A DNA stretch of 11,022 bases, taken from positions 64,001 through 75,022 of the forward strand of contig LXFE01000167.1 of the NCBI GenBank assembly GCA_001929475.1, given 5' to 3'. The stretch comes from Neolecta irregularis DAH-3 (Eukaryota > Ascomycota > Neolectomycetes > Neolectales > Neolectaceae). Both the position numbers and the translations under genes were made by a program. Positions 8,754 to 11,022 of the stretch are shown here, piece after piece (positions within the stretch are counted from its first letter, which is position 1; each line of letters begins with the position of its first letter). The notes beneath the pieces are model-generated. The model was not told the origin of the DNA. It saw only the letters and a list, made by a program, of their open reading frames with translations, and made no database searches.

Positions 8754-10236
8754 TCAAAGAGCCTTGGTACGAGGAAAGCGTGCGCTGTAGATAGCATCCA
8801 ACAGGGGACTAGCAGCAACCTGTCGCCCACCAAACCAACGACCGTTTAATCCCAAGATTGCATTTTCACCAGAGGAGATCTTTTCAAATTTTACATAAAT
8901 TTCGCCGCCTTCGTCGACGTGGATGTGGACTACTTTGCCGTATTTTTCTGTACATTCGGCGCGAACGTCGTCTTCGAGTTCGCGGAGGGAGTCGCTTGTT
9001 TCCCTGAATGTTAGCGGGCGCGACCGGGGGCAGGTACTCGAGAGGATCAAACATGTTTTTGAGCAGGATGCAGCGGGAAGCGACGGTTGTTTCGATCTTG
9101 GGTTTGGTGTCCTTGTTTGCTCTGTGGACGGCCATGGGGCCTGCAGCCTGGCTGGTGGGGGCCGGTTCGCGGGCGAGTTTTTTCATGAGAGCTTCGCGGG
9201 AGATGTTTTGAAAGGAGACGCCTCCTGTTTCCGAGTCGTCGAGATTGGACTTGTCTTTTGAGCCGGTGTGGCGAGCCGAGTCTCTGCGGTCGTCGTAGTC
9301 GTCTCTGGCGCGGTCTGCGGGGGTGTCGTGGTCGCGGTCTTCGAATCTAGCAAGTTGAGCAGATGTTGATTCATTCGTAAACTTATCGCCTCCAAGACCC
9401 ACTCTGATGGGGCGACCGGCGAGCTCGGTGCCGTTGAGTTTCTCGAGGGCTTCGCGGGCGGAGGAGGGGTCTTTAAACTGGACGTAGCCGTGGCCTCTGC
9501 TGCGGGTGGTGTCTGGTTCGGTCTGCAGGCAGACGCTCTCGAGCTCGCCAAAGGCCTCAAACACAGTCTTGAGGTCGTCTTCGGTGAGGGAGAAGTGGAT
9601 GTTTCCGATGTAGAGCCGGTGGAAGGGGGCGTCGCCGGCGCTTTTCCCGAGCAGTTCGAGGCGGGCCTGTCTGTTCTTTTCTGCTTCAGTGAGCTGTGCG
9701 ATGACTGGGATGCCCAGCAGACGCTGGCCGGTCATGTTTATAGCCTTCTTGACCGAGTCTTCGTGTCTAAACTCGACATAGCCGACGCTGGCGGTCAGCG
9801 GCGGTGCATCCGCGCACACATACCCTTTGGAGCGCCCCGAGACTCTGTCCTTTACGATCTGGGCGTCTCGCACGGGGCCGGCCTTGTCGAAGAAGGCGAT
9901 CAGTTCCTTTGTGCGCAGCCGTGCGGCGAGCTGCTGCACAAAGACTGTTCTGCGGTCGCGCTCGTCTTCGGTGGGCGGCGGACTCGGGGGCCTTGACTGT
10001 CAGCGGCGCAGCAGGAGCGCGAACCTGGACGGTTCTCTGCGGCGGTAGTCTCTGCGGTCGTCGTAGCGCCTGCGGGTGGGATCGTCGTGGCGGGGGCGAT
10101 CTCTGCTGCGCGAGCGGCGCCGGTCTCTGCTGCGGGAACGGCGCCGGTCTCTGCTGCAGGCGCGGGCGGGAGGACCTCTGGGTGAGCCTTTTTTGAAAGG
10201 GGCTTCTACGAGGGCTTCCGTGTCGATGGCAGACAT
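8754..10236 (-). CDS. RBM39: RBM39/CC1-like SR splicing factor (RS domain plus three RRMs)
   Basis: Four minus-strand exons, 10025-10236, 9824-9991, 9038-9787 and 8754-9003, encode 459 residues. Introns are 33, 36 and 34 nt, and all three carry a GCTRAC branch motif close to the acceptor. The start MSAIDTEALVEAPFKK resembles the N terminus of RBM39-type proteins. An Arg/Ser/Asp-rich region (~25-70) with SRDRRRSRSRD repeats is followed by RRM1 (about 86-160, RNP1 KGVGYVEF split by intron 2) and RRM2 (about 183-257, LYIGNI and RGHGYVQF). A charged linker leads to RRM3 (about 365-450), a U2AF-homology type domain beginning RCILLKNMFDP and containing the R-x-F motif in LNGRWFGG. Family knowledge: RBM39 (S. 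pombe Rsd1) is a nuclear splicing factor that contacts U2AF and SF3B1-type ligands at 3' splice sites. The gene is clearly more GC-rich than those to its left. Confidence 0.93.
10049..10175 (-). repeat. Degenerate tandem repeat coding for the RS-type region
   Basis: Plus-strand blocks like GGCGCCGGTCTCTGCTGCG recur two to three times at about 10110-10155. They encode the minus-strand repeats SRDRRRSRSRDRRR in the N-terminal RS region of the RBM39-like protein. The repeat is in frame and so probably a protein-level feature. Confidence 0.6.
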
Positions 10237-10321
10237 CAGGGAGGCGGAGGGCAGCGGCGGCTGGGGGGGGTATGGGCAAAGGCCCTTAATTATTATAGAG
10301 CTATGTACCTAATTACACAGG
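10237..10321 (-). promoter_or_regulatory. Short intergenic region, TRP4 3' end and RBM39 promoter/leader
   Basis: These 85 nt separate two minus-strand genes. Reading the minus strand, an AT-rich block (TATAATAATTAA, about 10285-10300) lies downstream of the TRP4 stop and about 50-60 nt upstream of the RBM39 start codon. It could serve as a TATA-like element or in TRP4 3'-end formation. The remaining leader is C-rich. Confidence 0.4.
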
Positions 10322-11022
10322 CTAGCCCGACTGGGACGCGGCGACGTAGGCGTTGAGCGCATCGCGGGCGGCGCCGTCGCAGATGCTTGCGCGGGCGAGG
10401 GCGGCGGCGGTCTTCCAGCAGTCGGTGCGCCCGGCGGCGACCAGCAGCGCCGCCGCGTTGATGAGCACAAAGTCGAGCAGCGCGCCCTGCTCGGCGCCGT
10501 CGAGCAGCGCCGCGAGCGTCTGCGCGTTGTGCGCGGGCGAGCCGCCGGCGACCGCAGCCAGCGGGTGCGCGGCGACGCCAAACGCCTGCGGCGACAGCGT
10601 GAAGCAGCTCAGCGTGTTGTTGCGCACCCGGCAGACGTGGGTGGGGCCCGCGGGGGAGATCTAGGGTTAGTTAGGGTTAGGGTTAGGGTTAGGGCACGAC
10701 CTCATCAAGGCCGTCCGCGCCGCAGACCACCAGGCCGTCGCGGCCCAGGCGCAGCAGCGCGTCTGCAAACGGGCGCAGCAGGCGCTGCGAGTGCACGCCG
10801 AGCACGCAGGCGCGGATGTTTGCCGGGTTGAGCAGCGGGCCGAGGGCGTTGAAGATCGTGGGGAACGGCAGCTGTCTGCGCAGCGCCGCGATGTCTGCCA
10901 GCGCCGGGTAGCAGGCCGGGGCATACAGAAACGCAAACGGCGCGGCCAGCATGGCCTCGAGCGCAGCGGGCGACGGCGACAGCGAGCCGCCCAGCGCCGC
11001 CAGGATGTCTGCCGAGCCGCTC
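10322..11022 (-). CDS. TRP4: Anthranilate phosphoribosyltransferase, C-terminal part (5' end outside window)
   Basis: Two minus-strand exons, 10701-11022 and 10322-10660, give 219 visible residues. The family has about 340-380, so roughly the N-terminal 40% lies beyond the right edge. AnPRT signatures are SGSADILAALGG, FLYAPACYPAL, TIFNALGPLLNPA and CGADGLDE|ISPAGPTHV. Family knowledge: this enzyme transfers phosphoribose from PRPP to anthranilate, the second step of tryptophan synthesis from chorismate, in the cytosol. Here it is a stand-alone gene as in yeast TRP4, at least for the visible part. The sequence is very GC-rich and the protein alanine-rich, consistent with GC pressure on codon and residue choice. 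The intron at 10661-10700 consists mostly of telomeric repeats; without its removal the frame stops at a TAA after GLDEVVP. Confidence 0.93.
10661..10700 (-). repeat. Telomeric (TTAGGG)n array acting as a 40-nt intron of TRP4
   Basis: On the plus strand four perfect TTAGGG units run from 10671 to 10694, preceded by a further 1.5 units with one slip (10662-10670). On the coding strand the block starts GTCGTG, continues as CCCTAA units, contains CTAACTAAC and ends CCCTAG. Boundaries GT...AG, the 40-nt length (other introns 32-45 nt), phase 0 and exact joining of GLDE to ISPAGPTHV support it being spliced. The donor GTCGTG is a poor match to the GTATGT-like donors elsewhere. Confidence 0.85.

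Noticed and set aside
9490-9996. 168-residue plus-strand open frame
   Set aside because: It is antisense to RBM39 in GC-rich DNA where stops are rare, and shows no recognisable domain.
9767-10279. 170-residue Pro/Arg-rich minus-strand open frame
   Set aside because: It is a shifted frame over RBM39 exons 1 and 2; the true frame gives the RS region and RRM1.
10661-10700. Telomeric repeats as a chromosome end or a contig-end artefact
   Set aside because: The array is only about 35 nt long and the same gene continues in the correct frame on both sides.
10353-10831. Plus-strand open frames of about 100 residues, Ala/Arg-rich
   Set aside because: They are antisense shadows of TRP4 caused by high GC content.
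1-11022. tRNA genes, rRNA, CRISPR arrays, transposons or bacterial operon signals
   Set aside because: None was seen; the genes are eukaryotic housekeeping genes with spliceosomal introns.
8700-11022. Horizontal transfer of the GC-rich right part
   Set aside because: RBM39 and TRP4 there have the same very short introns, and RBM39 is a typical fungal nuclear gene; the composition shift alone is not enough.

Overview
The window comes from a compact, intron-rich fungal nuclear genome. Every recognised gene is a housekeeping gene with a clear fungal or eukaryotic family match. Every gene is cut by very short GT-AG introns: 31 introns of 32-45 nt can be placed from reading frame and family conservation. 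The code looks standard, because CTG falls on leucine positions in SEC63 and SDO1. A TTAGGG array inside one gene suggests TTAGGG-type telomeres. An ascomycete outside the budding-yeast families with few introns is plausible, but the sequence does not fix the lineage.

Layout: 1-3242 (+) is the C-terminal 988 residues of a DIP2/Cmr2-type protein with fatty acyl-AMP ligase-like domains (8 exons, 5' end outside the window). 3345-4089 (-) is the ARL2/Cin4/Alp41 GTPase (6 exons), which converges on the first gene and diverges from 4161-4458 (+), the shared RNA polymerase subunit RPB12/Rpc10 (4 exons). 4730-5679 (+) is the SBDS-type ribosome maturation factor SDO1 (6 exons, one intron of GC-AG type). 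5680-6521 is an AT-rich stretch that may hold a small minus-strand gene I could not resolve. 6522-8711 (-) is the ER translocon J-protein SEC63 (8 exons), 8754-10236 (-) is an RBM39/CC1-like SR splicing factor (4 exons), and 10322-11022 (-) is the C-terminal part of anthranilate phosphoribosyltransferase TRP4 (2 exons visible).

The genes do not form a pathway; they are tightly packed neighbours. Spacings are 42-270 nt, except for the 0.84 kb unresolved stretch. Base composition changes strongly: AT-rich in the left and middle, moderate in SEC63, GC-rich in RBM39 and very GC-rich in TRP4.

The most striking observation is the TRP4 intron (10661-10700). Its 40 nt consist largely of perfect telomeric repeats (CCCTAA on the coding strand), and removing it joins conserved AnPRT sequence exactly. 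Telomeric repeat DNA therefore appears to serve as a spliceosomal intron, with the repeat itself supplying the CTAAC branch-like motif and a one-base variant supplying the TAG acceptor. Other points are three stop-free introns with lengths divisible by three inside functional motifs (ARL2 P-loop, RBM39 RNP1, DIP2 C terminus), a GC-AG intron in SDO1, and an unusual E-to-M change in the RPB12 C-terminal motif.
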